A stretch of DNA of 64,000 nucleotides from Ectopseudomonas mendocina. Lineage in GTDB: Bacteria > Pseudomonadota > Gammaproteobacteria > Pseudomonadales > Pseudomonadaceae. The stretch spans positions 124,001 to 188,000 of the forward strand of contig NZ_SCFY01000002.1 of the NCBI RefSeq assembly GCF_007049795.1. The letters are read 5' to 3'. The notes beneath the pieces are model-generated. The model saw only the letters and a program-made list of their open reading frames with translations. It had not been told where the DNA came from and did not search any database. The translations under genes were made by a program, and so were the position numbers. This document shows positions 49,518-59,081 of the stretch, one piece after another (within the stretch, counting starts at the first letter, position 1; each line of letters starts with the position of its first letter).

Positions 49518-49900
49518 CGGGGAGCCCCCAGAAAACCGCTGAGCGTGACCTGCGCGCGCTCACGCAGATCGCCACTGGCGCCGCGATCTTCGGCGGCGAC
49601 CCACAGCGTCACACGGCGCATGGCAGGCTCGCTGGTGGCCTGGATTTCGCTCTGCCACGACCAACGGCGCCCAGCGAACTCCACCTGGCCCTGATCGCGG
49701 CCATCGGCGGGCGGGGTCTCGGCGAGTTGCAATTCCGTCATGCGGTTGTCGGCTACCCACATGGCCAGGGTCTTGTCTTCCAGCTGGCTGGCGGTACGCA
49801 CGCTACGTGCACTGGCGGTCAGCACACTGGCGGCGACCAGGGCAAAGATCGCCAGCGCCACCATCACCTCGAGCAGCGTAAAACCGCGCGCGCCCTTCAT
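49514..49900 (-). CDS. gspI: Type II secretion minor pseudopilin GspI (XcpV)
   Basis: 128 residues (XcpV is 129). Leader MKGARG, then FTLLEVMVALAIFALVAASV with the +5 glutamate. GspI nucleates the pseudopilus tip complex with GspJ and GspK. It overlaps gspH by four bases (ATGA) and gspJ by four (GTGA). It has the normal short leader, in contrast to its two neighbours. Confidence 0.95.
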   Translation of the reverse strand: MKGARGFTLLEVMVALAIFALVAASVLTASARSVRTASQLEDKTLAMWVADNRMTELQLAETPPADGRDQGQVEFAGRRWSWQSEIQATSEPAMRRVTLWVAAEDRGASGDLRERAQVTLSGFLGAPR

Positions 49901-50490
49901 CCGGCACGCCCCGCGCCCAACTCCTCGACACGCGGCAGGCCGAAGCCATCACTGGACAATTGCAGGCGCAGGCCGTCGCGGCGGCGCTCGGCCAGGCGCA
50001 GGCGAAACGGCGTCAGCTCGCCGCTTGAGAGAATCAGCAACTGCGGCGTATCAGCACCAGCCTCGGTCGTCAGGCTCAGGGCCTCGCCCTCCAATTCAAA
50101 GGCCAGCTCGGCCCACTCCGGTAGGCGATGAGCCTGACGATCCAACGCCTGCCACTCGGCGCGCTGCGGGTCATAGCGCAGGACTCGATAGCCTTCACGG
50201 GTGAAGCTCAAGCCGTATTCGCGGTTATCCAGCACCGCCTCGTCGAGCAGCACGCCGATCAAGCCACTGAGGCGTTCGGCCTCGCTGCGCAGCTCGCGCC
50301 CCGGCCCGGCGATGCCGGTGCTGAATACAGCCAGGCCGATCAGGCTGCCGAGTATGACCAGCACCACCAGCAGTTCGATGAGGGTGAAGCCGCGTTGCGC
50401 ATTCAATGTAGGAGCGAGCTCTGCTCGCGAACATGGACGATGTCGAACCCTTCGCGAGCAGAGCTCGCTCCTACAGGCGAACGGCGGCAT
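49897..50490 (-). CDS. gspH: Type II secretion minor pseudopilin GspH (XcpU) with a REP-encoded upstream segment
   Basis: 197 residues from the ATG at 50490, or about 170 from a TTG at 50406. The mature protein starts FTLIELLVVLVILGSLIGLA after AQRG, with the +5 glutamate, and the rest is a typical GspH. From the ATG the leader is 34 residues ([20 protein letters not shown] then [14 protein letters not shown]), most of it a translated BIME at 50408-50475. The TTG gives a normal six-residue leader (MNAQRG) but has no ribosome-binding site apart from the BIME arm. The ATG lies 7 bases after gspG. Confidence 0.9.
   Translation of the reverse strand: MPPFACRSELCSRRVRHRPCSRAELAPTLNAQRGFTLIELLVVLVILGSLIGLAVFSTGIAGPGRELRSEAERLSGLIGVLLDEAVLDNREYGLSFTREGYRVLRYDPQRAEWQALDRQAHRLPEWAELAFELEGEALSLTTEAGADTPQLLILSSGELTPFRLRLAERRRDGLRLQLSSDGFGLPRVEELGAGRAG
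50408..50475. repeat. BIME inside the gspH leader region
   Basis: GTAGGAGCGAGCTCTGCTCG and its inverse CGAGCAGAGCTCGCTCCTAC, arms almost perfect, spacer about 28 bases. Confidence 0.9.
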
Positions 50491-50497
50491 GGTCGGG

Positions 50498-50923
50498 TCA
50501 GAGATCCCAGTTGCTGATATCGGCGTTCAGGTCGCTGCCGCCCTGCTTGCCGTCCGCACCAAGCGAATACAGGTCGAAGGCGCCCTTGGTGCCAGGCGCC
50601 AGGTATTGGTAGGGGTTGCCCCACGGATCGATGGGCAGGCGCTTGAGGTAGCCGTCCTTGTTCCAGTTCTTCGCCTGCGGATTGCCGCTCGGCTTGCTCA
50701 CCAGCGCTTCCAGGCCCTGCTGGGTGCTGGGGTAGTTGTGGTTGTCGAGCTTGTACATATCCAGCGCCGCACCGATGGCCCGGATGTCGTTCTGCGCGGC
50801 GGTGACCTTGGCCTGATCCGGCCGGCTCATCACCTGCGGCACCACCAGCGCTGCCAGAATGCCCAGAATGACGACAACCACCATGATTTCGATGAGCGTG
50901 AAACCTGCTTGTCTGCGTATCAC
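50498..50923 (-). CDS. gspG: Type II secretion major pseudopilin GspG (XcpT)
   Basis: 141 residues. Leader MIRRQAG, cleavage before FTLIEIMVVVVILGILAALV, +5 glutamate present. C-terminal GYLKRLPIDPWGNPYQYLAP and the calcium-binding GSDLNADISNWD are typical of GspG. It polymerises into the pseudopilus. The leader is normal. It lies 4 bp after gspF. Confidence 0.97.
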   Translation of the reverse strand: MIRRQAGFTLIEIMVVVVILGILAALVVPQVMSRPDQAKVTAAQNDIRAIGAALDMYKLDNHNYPSTQQGLEALVSKPSGNPQAKNWNKDGYLKRLPIDPWGNPYQYLAPGTKGAFDLYSLGADGKQGGSDLNADISNWDL

Positions 50924-50927
50924 CTAA

Positions 50928-52145
50928 TTACCCCACCATTTGGTTCAAAGAAAGAATCGGCAGCAGGATGGCCAGTACGATCACCAGCACCACTGCACCC
51001 ATGAATACCAGCATGAACGGCTCGAAAAAGCCGACCAGCAGAGCGATCTGTGCGCCGAGGTCGTTCTCCTGACTCTTCGCCGTACGCGCCAACATCTGAT
51101 CCAGCTCACCGGAGCGTTCGCCGCTGGCGATCATATGCAACATCATCGGCGGGAACTGGCCGGTGGCCTCCAGCGAGCGGGTCAGGCTGCCACCTTCGCG
51201 CACCTTCTGCGCCGCCACCAGCACCTCGCCACGGATCACCCGGTTGCCGATCACCTCGCCAGCAATCGCCAGCGCCTCCACCAGCGGCACACCACTGCGG
51301 GTAAGGATCGCCAGGGTCGAGGCAAAACGCGCGCAATCGGTGGCACGGCCTAGCCGGCCTATCAGCGGGATACGCAACAGAAAACGATGCCAGCGCAGAC
51401 GGAAGGTCTCGTCACGCAGCGCGGCGCGCAGGGCGATCACCGCCAGTACCAGCGCCATCAACGCAACCAGCCCCCAGGCCTTTACCCAGTCACTCAGGGC
51501 GATCAGCCCACGTGTCAGCGCCGGCAATGTCTGCCCGGAATCGACGAACACCTTGACCACGTCCGGCACCACGTAGCCGAGCAGAAAGCCGACAATCAGC
51601 AAGGAAGCGCACATCAGGATGACCGGATAGAGCAACGCCAGTTGCACCTTCTGCCGCGACTGCTGGCGCTGTTCGGTGTAGTCGGCCAATTGCTCCAGCA
51701 CCGGACCAAGGTGCCCGGCATGCTCACCCGCGGCCACCGTGGCGCGGTACAGCTCGGGAAAAGCGGCGGGGAATTCCTTCAGACTGCCGGCCAGGCTGTG
51801 GCCTTCCAGCACGCGGGCGCGCACCGCCAGGAGCATGCCCTGGATACGCGAACTGGTGGATTGCGCAGCAGCGGCGCGCAGCGCTTCTTCGATGGGCAGC
51901 GCCGCCTGGATCAGCGTCGCCAGCTGGCGAGTGACCAGCGCCAGGTCGCGCGCCGACAGGCCACGTACAAAACCCAGGCGCGCCTGCCCGCTGTCCTGCT
52001 CGCGGCTGCGTGTGGCCTTGACCTCCAGCGGCGCCAGCTGTCGCTCGCGCAGCAGTTGGCGCACCTGGCGCGCGCTGTCGGCTTCCAGCACACCTTTCTG
52101 CTGGCGGCCGCGCCCGTCGAGGGCGATATATTCAAAGGCAGCCAT
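50928..52145 (-). CDS. gspF: Type II secretion inner-membrane protein GspF (XcpS)
   Basis: 405 residues, the exact length of P. aeruginosa XcpS. Two GspF domains (about 70-195 and 275-395), each with a SGxPxxxAL-like motif (IQAALPIEEALRAAA, LTRSGVPLVEALAIAG), and three membrane helices. It is the platform protein that couples ATPase GspE to pseudopilus assembly. The ATG at 52145 begins MAAFEYIALDGRGRQQKGVL, the family start. Confidence 0.96.
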   Translation of the reverse strand: MAAFEYIALDGRGRQQKGVLEADSARQVRQLLRERQLAPLEVKATRSREQDSGQARLGFVRGLSARDLALVTRQLATLIQAALPIEEALRAAAAQSTSSRIQGMLLAVRARVLEGHSLAGSLKEFPAAFPELYRATVAAGEHAGHLGPVLEQLADYTEQRQQSRQKVQLALLYPVILMCASLLIVGFLLGYVVPDVVKVFVDSGQTLPALTRGLIALSDWVKAWGLVALMALVLAVIALRAALRDETFRLRWHRFLLRIPLIGRLGRATDCARFASTLAILTRSGVPLVEALAIAGEVIGNRVIRGEVLVAAQKVREGGSLTRSLEATGQFPPMMLHMIASGERSGELDQMLARTAKSQENDLGAQIALLVGFFEPFMLVFMGAVVLVIVLAILLPILSLNQMVG

Positions 52146-52256
52146 CGGCAAATCGCTCCGGTTGTTCCCGTAGGAACGGCTGGGCGGCATTCCGTTTCAG
52201 CCGCGATCTACCCCGACTCACGGCTGAAGCCGCACCTAAAAACATCCCACTCGCCA

Positions 52257-53744
52257 TCATTCTTCTCGCGTCACGCGCAGCACTTCCTCGACCGTGGTCA
52301 CCCCTTCCAGCACCTTGCGCCGGCCATCGTCGCGGATGCTCGGGCCCAGCGTGCGGGCGTGGCGGGTCATGTCCTGCTCGGAAGCGCGGCTGTGCACCAG
52401 GGTGCGCATGGTTTCGTCGAACACCACCAGCTCATAGATGCCGGTACGCCCGCGATAGCCCTGCTGATGGCAATGGGCGCAGCCGCGCGCATGGTAGAGC
52501 GTCGGCGGCGAGCTGGCCGGCACGCCAAGCAACGCGCATTCGGCCGCATCGGCGGCATAGGGTTCCTTGCACGACGGGCACAGCACGCGCACCAGGCGCT
52601 GGGCCAGCACGCCGAGCAGCGATGACGACAGCAGGAACGGCTCCACGCCCATATCCACCAGACGAGTGATGGCACCGATGGCGCTGTTGGTGTGCAGCGT
52701 CGACAGCACCAGGTGGCCGGTCAGCGAGGCCTGCACGGCGATCTCGGCGGTTTCCTTGTCGCGAATCTCGCCGACCATCACCACGTCCGGGTCCTGGCGC
52801 AGAATGGCGCGCAGGCCACGGGCGAAGGTCATGTCCACCTTGGTGTTGACCTGGGTCTGGCCGATGCCTTCGAGGTGGTACTCGATGGGATCCTCGACGG
52901 TAAGAATGTTGCGCGTGTGGTCGTTGAGGCTGACCAGGCTGGCGTACAACGTGGTGGTCTTGCCCGAACCAGTGGGGCCGGTGACCAGCAGAATGCCGTG
53001 TGGCTTGCGCACGGTATCTTCCATCAGCGCACGATCCTCGGCGCGCATACCCAGGTGCTGCAGTGACAGGCGCCCGGCCTGTTTGTCGAGCAATCGCAGC
53101 ACCACCCGCTCGCCGTTGGCCGAGGGCAGTGTCGATACACGAATGTCCACCTCGCGCCCGCCGACCTTGAGCGAGATGCGCCCGTCCTGCGGCACGCGCT
53201 TCTCGGCGATATCCAGCCGCGCCATGACCTTGACCCGTGACACCAGCAAGGCGGCCAGCTCGCGCTTGGGTTCGAGCACCTCACGCAGGATGCCATCGAC
53301 GCGAAAGCGCACGACAAGACGTTTCTCGAAGGTTTCCAGGTGGATGTCGGAGGCGTTTTCCTTGATCGCCTCGCCGAGAATGGCGTTGATCAGGCGGATG
53401 ATCGGCGCATCGTCTTCCTGCTCCAGCAGGTCTTCGGTTTCCGGCACCTGATCGGCCAGCGAGGCCAGGTCGAAGCTGCCGCCGATATCCTCGGCCAGTT
53501 GCATGGAAGCGGAGTCGTGCTGATAGGCAGCGCCCAGCGCCTGGGCGAACGCCTGGGTATCGAGCACCTGCAGCGGCAGGCTGCGCCCGGCGAAACGCTG
53601 CGCCTCGGCCAGGGCAGCCAGGTCGCAGTCGGCGCGATGGGCCAAACTGGCGCGCCCGTCATGCATGACGAACACCAGGCCATGACGCTTGGCGAAACTG
53701 AAGGGCAAGCGGCGCAATGGAGTTTCGAGCAGCGAAGCGTTCAT
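52257..53744 (-). CDS. gspE: Type II secretion ATPase GspE (XcpR)
   Basis: 495 residues. N-terminal N1E/N2E domains, then the secretion ATPase: Walker [16 protein letters not shown] near 256, Asp box [19 protein letters not shown], Walker [19 protein letters not shown], His box [15 protein letters not shown]. The tetracysteine zinc loop CPSC...CAHC lies at about 396-441. It drives pseudopilus extension. It is the first gene of the gspE-M operon, divergent from gspCD, with 111 bp to gspF. Confidence 0.97.
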   Translation of the reverse strand: MNASLLETPLRRLPFSFAKRHGLVFVMHDGRASLAHRADCDLAALAEAQRFAGRSLPLQVLDTQAFAQALGAAYQHDSASMQLAEDIGGSFDLASLADQVPETEDLLEQEDDAPIIRLINAILGEAIKENASDIHLETFEKRLVVRFRVDGILREVLEPKRELAALLVSRVKVMARLDIAEKRVPQDGRISLKVGGREVDIRVSTLPSANGERVVLRLLDKQAGRLSLQHLGMRAEDRALMEDTVRKPHGILLVTGPTGSGKTTTLYASLVSLNDHTRNILTVEDPIEYHLEGIGQTQVNTKVDMTFARGLRAILRQDPDVVMVGEIRDKETAEIAVQASLTGHLVLSTLHTNSAIGAITRLVDMGVEPFLLSSSLLGVLAQRLVRVLCPSCKEPYAADAAECALLGVPASSPPTLYHARGCAHCHQQGYRGRTGIYELVVFDETMRTLVHSRASEQDMTRHARTLGPSIRDDGRRKVLEGVTTVEEVLRVTREE

Positions 53745-53974
53745 GCGAGGCCTTAGAACAGAACCTTATCCCGGTATTACAGCCTAACCTGGCCGTTTTG
53801 ACCCAATGGGCCACCTCTGGGACGGTCTTCTTGTATGTTTATGCGATTATCTTTAACACATTGCCGGGAACAGCACACCCACCCTATTTGGGGGATGCCA
53901 AGCGCGAGCAGGCTGCTATGATCAGCGCGCGACGCCCCGCACATAAGAAGAACTAGAACGTCGTTTCCGGAGTG
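53745..53974. promoter_or_regulatory. Divergent promoter region gspE / gspC
   Basis: 230 bp with the most AT-rich stretch of this locus (near 53830-53870). Both secretion transcripts should start here. No lux box or other named operator was recognised. Confidence 0.5.
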
Positions 53975-54622
53975 ATGCTTTTGCCCATGTCGGCCCTTTC
54001 CCAGCGGCTCAAGGACAATGCCCCGAGCCTGATTGGCATGCTCGTGCTGATCGCCCTGAGCGTCAGCCTGGCCTGGCAGAGCGCCGAACTGCTGCGTCTG
54101 GTGCGTGGCCCTGTGCAGCAAGCGCCCAGCCAGAGCGCGCCCAGCCCCGAACAACGCGCGCAGGCGCCCATCGACCAGCTGTTCGGCACGCCACGCCAGG
54201 CCGACAGCGGCCCGCCGCCGGCCACCAACCTGCAACTGACCCTGCTCGGCAGCTTCGTCCACAGTGACCCGCAACGCTCCAGCGCGATGATCCAGCGTCA
54301 GGGCCAGAGCGCCCAGCGTTTTGCCGTAGGCGCGGACGTGGACAACGGCGTGCGCCTGGATGCCGTCTACGCCGACCGCGTAGAGCTGGTGCGCAACGGC
54401 CGCCGCGAAAGCCTCACGTTCCCGCGCCCGAGCAGCAGCCAATACAGCTACACCCCGCCGGTCGAAACGGCAGCGCCAGACTCGCTGCAACAGCTCGATC
54501 AACTCGACCAGGACAACCTCGAACAACTGCGCCAGCGCATGCAAGCGTTGCGCGAGCAGATGGAAGCCTCCGGCACCCAGCCTGTGGAAACGCCCCCTGA
54601 TCAGCCCATGGAAAGTGACTGA
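53975..54622 (+). CDS. gspC: Type II secretion protein GspC (XcpP)
   Basis: 215 residues: one membrane helix (SLIGMLVLIALSVSLAWQSA, about 19-38), a Pro/Gln-rich linker, the HR domain (LQLTLLGSFVHSDPQRSSAM near 87, IQRQGQSAQRFAVGADVDNG) and a C-terminal coiled coil (LDQDNLEQLRQRMQALREQM) where other GspC proteins have a PDZ domain; this is the XcpP layout. It links the inner platform to the secretin. The start is uncertain: ATG at 53975 has GGAG only two bases away, and ATG at 53987 is an alternative. Confidence 0.9.
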   Translation: MLLPMSALSQRLKDNAPSLIGMLVLIALSVSLAWQSAELLRLVRGPVQQAPSQSAPSPEQRAQAPIDQLFGTPRQADSGPPPATNLQLTLLGSFVHSDPQRSSAMIQRQGQSAQRFAVGADVDNGVRLDAVYADRVELVRNGRRESLTFPRPSSSQYSYTPPVETAAPDSLQQLDQLDQDNLEQLRQRMQALREQMEASGTQPVETPPDQPMESD

Positions 54623-54626
54623 ACCG

Positions 54627-56564
54627 ATGCATTTTTTCCGTAGCCGACTGACCCTCGCCCTCCTCGCTGCCGGCCTGGCCACCGCACCGCTGCCCCTACT
54701 CGCGCAGATCCAGCAGGTGCCGGCCAGCGCCAACCAGCAGGAAGAAAGCTGGACCATCAATCTCAAGGGCGCGGACATCCGCGAGTTCGTCGACCAGATC
54801 GCCAGCATCACCGGGCAGACCTTCGTCGTCGACCCGCGCGTGAAAGGCCAGGTCAACGTGGTGTCGAGCACGCCGCTGGGGCTTTCCGAGGTTTACCAGC
54901 TGTTCCTCTCGGTCATGGCCACCCATGGTTTCAGCGTGCTGACTCAGGGCGACCAGGCGCGCATCGTGCCCAACGCCGAGGCCAAGGCTGAAGCCGATGC
55001 CGGCCGCCCGGCGCCGGATCGCCTGGAAACCCGCCTGATCCAGGTGCAGCACGCGCCCGTGGCGGAGCTGATCCCGCTGATTCGCCCGCTGGTTCCGCAA
55101 TACGGCCACCTGGCCGCCGTCACTTCTGCCAACGCGCTGATCATCAGCGACCGCAGCGCCAACATCGCCCGCATCGAAGACCTGATGCGCCAGCTCGACC
55201 AGAGCGGCGCGCAGGACTTCAGCGTGGTCACCCTGCAGAACGCTTGGGTGATGGACGCGGCCGAAGTGCTCAACACCGCCATCGCCCGTGGCCAGGCCAA
55301 CGGCACCAGCGCCACCCAAGTGGTGGCCGATGCGCGCACCAATCGCCTGATCCTGCTCGGCCCGCCGGACGCCCGCGCCAAACTAGCCGACCTCGCCCGC
55401 TCACTGGATACGCCCACCAGCCGCTCGGCCAACACGCGGGTGATTCGCCTGCGTCACAACGACGCCAAGTCCCTGGCCGAAACCCTCGGAGAAATCTCCG
55501 AAGGTCTGAAGAACCAGCAGAACGGCGAAACCACCGGCAAGCAGTCGAACATCCTCATCCGCGCCGACGAGAGCCTCAACGCCCTGGTGCTGCTGGCCGA
55601 ACCGGACCTGGTGGCCACTCTCGAAGACATCGTGCGTCAGCTCGATGTACCGCGTGCGCAAGTGATGGTCGAGGCGGCCATCGTCGAGATTTCCGGCGAC
55701 ATCACCGATGCCGTCGGCGTGCAGTGGGCGGTGGACGCACGCGGCAGTACCGGTGGCCTGGGTGGGGTGAATTTCGGTGGCACCGGCCTGTCGGTCGGCA
55801 CCGTGCTGCAGATTCTGCAGGATGGCGAAATTCCCGACGGCACCACCCTGCCCGACGGCGCCATCATCGGCATCGGCAGCGATCGCTTCGGCGCGCTGAT
55901 CACTGCTTTGTCGGCCAACAGCAAGAGCAACCTGCTGTCCACGCCGAGTCTGCTGACCCTGGACAACCAGAAGGCGGAAATCCTCGTCGGCCAGAACGTG
56001 CCGTTCCAGACCGGCTCTTACACTACCGACGCATCCGGTGCCGGCAACCCTTTCACCACCATCGAACGCCAGGACATCGGCGTTACCCTCAAGGTCACGC
56101 CGCACATCAATGAAGGCGCCACCCTGCGCCTGGAGATCGAGCAGGAAATCTCCTCCCTCGCTCCCAGCACCGGGCTCAACGCCCAGGCGGTCGACCTGGT
56201 GACCAACAAGCGCTCGATCAAGAGCACCATCCTCGCCGACGACGGCCAGGTGATCGTGCTCGGCGGCCTGATTCAGGACGACGTCACCCAGGCTACCTCC
56301 AAGGTGCCGCTGCTCGGTGACATTCCGCTGATTGGCGGGCTGTTCCGCTCGACCCGCGACTCGCACATCAAGCGCAACCTGATGGTGTTCCTGCGGCCCA
56401 CCGTGGTACGTGACGGCGCCGGCCTGGCTGCGCTGTCGGGCAAGAAGTACAGCGACATCCGCATCCTCGGCGACGGCAGCAACGGCCGCCCGAGCATCCT
56501 GCCCAGCACCCCGGGCCAGCTGTTCGATGGCCAGGGCGCACCGGCGGTGGATTTGCGAGAGTAA
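54627..56564 (+). CDS. gspD: Type II secretion secretin GspD (XcpQ)
   Basis: 645 residues. A signal peptide (LTLALLAAGLATAPLPLLAQ), N0 domain (WTINLKGADIREFVDQIASI), N1-N3 domains (about 125-320) and the secretin beta-barrel with EILVGQNVPFQTGSYT and VLGGLIQDDVTQATSKVPLL, then a C-terminal tail that normally binds the pilotin. It forms the outer-membrane channel. A GTG at 54615 would overlap gspC; the ATG at 54627 is chosen. Cotranscribed with gspC. Confidence 0.95.
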   Translation: MHFFRSRLTLALLAAGLATAPLPLLAQIQQVPASANQQEESWTINLKGADIREFVDQIASITGQTFVVDPRVKGQVNVVSSTPLGLSEVYQLFLSVMATHGFSVLTQGDQARIVPNAEAKAEADAGRPAPDRLETRLIQVQHAPVAELIPLIRPLVPQYGHLAAVTSANALIISDRSANIARIEDLMRQLDQSGAQDFSVVTLQNAWVMDAAEVLNTAIARGQANGTSATQVVADARTNRLILLGPPDARAKLADLARSLDTPTSRSANTRVIRLRHNDAKSLAETLGEISEGLKNQQNGETTGKQSNILIRADESLNALVLLAEPDLVATLEDIVRQLDVPRAQVMVEAAIVEISGDITDAVGVQWAVDARGSTGGLGGVNFGGTGLSVGTVLQILQDGEIPDGTTLPDGAIIGIGSDRFGALITALSANSKSNLLSTPSLLTLDNQKAEILVGQNVPFQTGSYTTDASGAGNPFTTIERQDIGVTLKVTPHINEGATLRLEIEQEISSLAPSTGLNAQAVDLVTNKRSIKSTILADDGQVIVLGGLIQDDVTQATSKVPLLGDIPLIGGLFRSTRDSHIKRNLMVFLRPTVVRDGAGLAALSGKKYSDIRILGDGSNGRPSILPSTPGQLFDGQGAPAVDLRE

Positions 56565-56611
56565 AGGCAGAACGCTGGGTGCAATACGCTGAATCGTGGA
56601 GCACCACAGCC

Positions 56612-56671
56612 CGTGGAATGTGCTTCAGCGGCGACGATCTCTGCACTAGTCGCGGCTAAAGCCCCTCCTAC
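56612..56671. repeat. BIME between gspD and the amidase
   Basis: CGTGGAATGTGCTTCAGCGG and TAGTCGCGGCTAAAGCCCCT arms; a degenerate pair of the GTGGGAGGCGCTTCAGCGGC family between two converging genes. Confidence 0.7.
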
Positions 56672-56688
56672 AAGGCCGCAGAGTCACT

Positions 56689-58389
56689 TCACAACGCTGG
56701 CGTACGCGGTGGCACCAGGCGTTTGCTGCCGGTCGCCTCATAGGCTGCCGCCAGTTGCAGCAACACCGAGTCGTCATAGGCACGGCCGGCGAAGGTCAGG
56801 CCCACCGGCATGCCGATATCGGCCATCACGCCCATCGGCACGGTGACGGTCGGCACGCCCAGGTGACGGATCGCCAGGTTGCCGTTGGCCACCCACACAC
56901 CATTGCTCCAGGCGATATCGGCGGAGGCCGGGTTCACATCGGCATCCGCCGGGCCAACGTCGGCCACGGTGGGGAACAGCACAGCGTCCAGCCCCAGTTG
57001 ATCCATCCAGTCTTCCAGATCGATCTTGCGAGTGTGCTCCAGGCCGCGCAGGCCGTCAGGCAGCGTGGCGATCTGGTCCCAGGGCTTGATCCCACGCTTG
57101 GCCATGTTGACGTATTCGTCCATGCCCGCCGCCAGATCGCCCTCGCGATTCGGCAGCGTGCCGGGGTCGTGCGGGAAGATCTGCGGGCCATCGACATCGG
57201 CCAGACGATTGAGCTTGGGATCGCCATTGGCACGCAGGAAATCGTCGAAGGCCCAGCCACTCAGCTCCCACAGTTCGTCATGCAGGAACTCGGGCGTGAC
57301 GATGCCGCGATTGAACACGGTCGGCGCACCGGGGCGATCACCTTCGCAGTTGGACACCAAGGGGAAGTCCACTTCCACCACCTCGGCGCCGGCCGCTTCC
57401 AGCGCCTGGCGCGCCGCTTCCCACAGAGCGATCACCGTCGGCCGGGTGTGAATGCGCTGGCCGGTCGGGCCACCGATGCCCGGGTTCTCGCTGGTACCGG
57501 CGGCTTCGTCCTTGTTGATGAACATCTTCGGCACGCCCAGGCGCTTGCCCTTGAGCGTATCGGCCTTGGCCGCCAGCGCCAGGTAGGACGCGGGGCGTAC
57601 TTCGGAGGCTTTCGGGATCGGCACCCAGGGCTGCAAACGCCACAGGTCGCCACGGCTGTCGGCATCGTCGGCCACCACCACGTCGAGCACTTCCAGCAGA
57701 TCGGCCATGGTCCGGGCGTAGGGCACGACCACGTCCATGGTCGGCGTCAGCGGCCAGTTACCGCGTACCGAGATCACCCCGCGCGACGGCGTGTAGGCGC
57801 ACAGGCCGTTGTTCGACGCCGGGCCACGCCCGCTGGACCAGGTTTCCTCGGCCAGGCCGAAGGCGGAGAAGCTGGCAGCGGTCGCGGTGCCGGCACCGTT
57901 GGACGAGCCCGAAGCGAACGGCGCAGTCAGGTAATCGGCGTTGTACGGGCTTTCGGCACGGCCATAGACGCCGCGCTGCATGCCGCCATTGGCCATCGGC
58001 GGCATGTTGGTCTTGCCCAGGCAGATGGCGCCGGCCGCGCGCAGGCGCTCGACGGTGAAGGCATCACGCTGCGCCACCAGATCCTTGAACGCCGGGCTGC
58101 CGGAGGCCGCCGTCAGGCCCTTGACCAGGTAGCTGTCCTTGGCGGTGTAGGGAATGCCATCGAGCGGGCTCAGCGTCTCGCCGCGAGCGCGGCGTGCATC
58201 GGAGGCCTCGGCCTCTTTCAGTGCATCGGGGTTGCGCACCACCACCGCGTTGAGCCGGGTCGGCGTGTCCGCGCCGTCGTAGGCGTCGATACGTGCCAGA
58301 TAGGCCTTGACCAGTTCGACCGCCGTGGTGCGGCCGGACTCCAGCGCGGCGCGCAGCTCGGCAATGGAAACTTCGGTTACCTCGATCAT
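56689..58389 (-). CDS. Amidase signature family protein
   Basis: 566 residues of the amidase signature family (Ser-cisSer-Lys hydrolases). The catalytic lysine is in IPYTAKDSYLVKG near 85. The serine loop is ASGSSNGAGTATAASFSAF near 170 and ETWSSGRGPASNNG near 190, so the canonical GGSSGGS and GGSIR are both modified (Asn-Gly-Ala, Ser-Ser-Gly-Arg). The reaction is therefore an amide or ester hydrolysis, with substrate unknown; allophanate hydrolase or GatA roles are unlikely because the length and loops differ. The ATG at 58389 is the first that gives family-like sequence. Confidence 0.85.
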   Translation of the reverse strand: MIEVTEVSIAELRAALESGRTTAVELVKAYLARIDAYDGADTPTRLNAVVVRNPDALKEAEASDARRARGETLSPLDGIPYTAKDSYLVKGLTAASGSPAFKDLVAQRDAFTVERLRAAGAICLGKTNMPPMANGGMQRGVYGRAESPYNADYLTAPFASGSSNGAGTATAASFSAFGLAEETWSSGRGPASNNGLCAYTPSRGVISVRGNWPLTPTMDVVVPYARTMADLLEVLDVVVADDADSRGDLWRLQPWVPIPKASEVRPASYLALAAKADTLKGKRLGVPKMFINKDEAAGTSENPGIGGPTGQRIHTRPTVIALWEAARQALEAAGAEVVEVDFPLVSNCEGDRPGAPTVFNRGIVTPEFLHDELWELSGWAFDDFLRANGDPKLNRLADVDGPQIFPHDPGTLPNREGDLAAGMDEYVNMAKRGIKPWDQIATLPDGLRGLEHTRKIDLEDWMDQLGLDAVLFPTVADVGPADADVNPASADIAWSNGVWVANGNLAIRHLGVPTVTVPMGVMADIGMPVGLTFAGRAYDDSVLLQLAAAYEATGSKRLVPPRTPAL

Positions 58390-58604
58390 GGTGTCATCAC
58401 TCGCAAATGGCGGGCCGCGTCTAAGGCCACGGATACGAAAACAGCGCTTGCACGGCCGACGCTCACGGGCAGATTCAGCCATGCAACCATGTGCCCGATG
58501 ATACATCCCCCCAGGCCCTCGCAGCAGCCCGCGGCAATGGCCAGGATGCGCGCCAGCCATTACAGTCTCGCCACCGATTACGCTGCATTGGGCAGAACAG
58601 GCTT

Positions 58605-58970
58605 ATGACCCGCGAAGAACGCATTCATCTGTGGTCGGCGCTGTCGGACGTATTCGTCGACACCGAAGTCGACTACGGATATATCGCCCGTCAGGTGGCA
58701 GGTTTCGACCGCGCCACAGTACAAGCCGCCTTCTACCAGGACGTCGCGCCCGCGTGCTACTCCAACATGCTCGCGCCCATTCCACCGATCTGGACAGGCT
58801 TCGACAGCGCCTGGCTCAGCGCGACCATCGAGCAAGCCCAGGCGGCGCGACAGAGTTCCACCCTGCGCCGCCTGCGCGACCGACTCTTCATCGCCTACCT
58901 GCGTCGCGCCCTGAAAGCGGAATGGGCGAAGATCGAGCAGGAGCTGGATCGCAGCCTTACAAAACCGTAG
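58605..58970 (+). CDS. DUF7079-like small protein
   Basis: 121 residues beginning MTREERIHLWSALSDVFVDT, with EVDYGYIARQVAGFDRATVQ and WTGFDSAWLSATIEQAQAAR. The pattern matches a small helical family found in pseudomonads (DUF7079, by recollection). There is no signal peptide. The stop codon TAG lies inside a palindromic repeat that begins at 58967, so the repeat may have provided the present C-terminus. Function unknown. Confidence 0.75.
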   Translation: MTREERIHLWSALSDVFVDTEVDYGYIARQVAGFDRATVQAAFYQDVAPACYSNMLAPIPPIWTGFDSAWLSATIEQAQAARQSSTLRRLRDRLFIAYLRRALKAEWAKIEQELDRSLTKP

Positions 58971-59025
58971 GAGCTCGCTGGCGGGCGATGCTCTTCTCAG
59001 GATCGCCCGCCAGCGGACTCCTACA
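58967..59025. repeat. Palindromic repeat at the end of the DUF7079-like gene
   Basis: GTAGGAGCTCGCTGGCGGGC and GCCCGCCAGCGGACTCCTAC form a nearly perfect 59-bp inverted repeat. Confidence 0.85.
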
Positions 59026-59081
59026 GAATAAGCCACCTGCTATGTTCTCAGTCCCTGCACACGAAACAGGAGAACATCGCC

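Noticed and set aside
53745..53974. Possible quorum-sensing lux box between gspE and gspC
   Set aside because: No 20-bp palindrome of the lux/las type was found.
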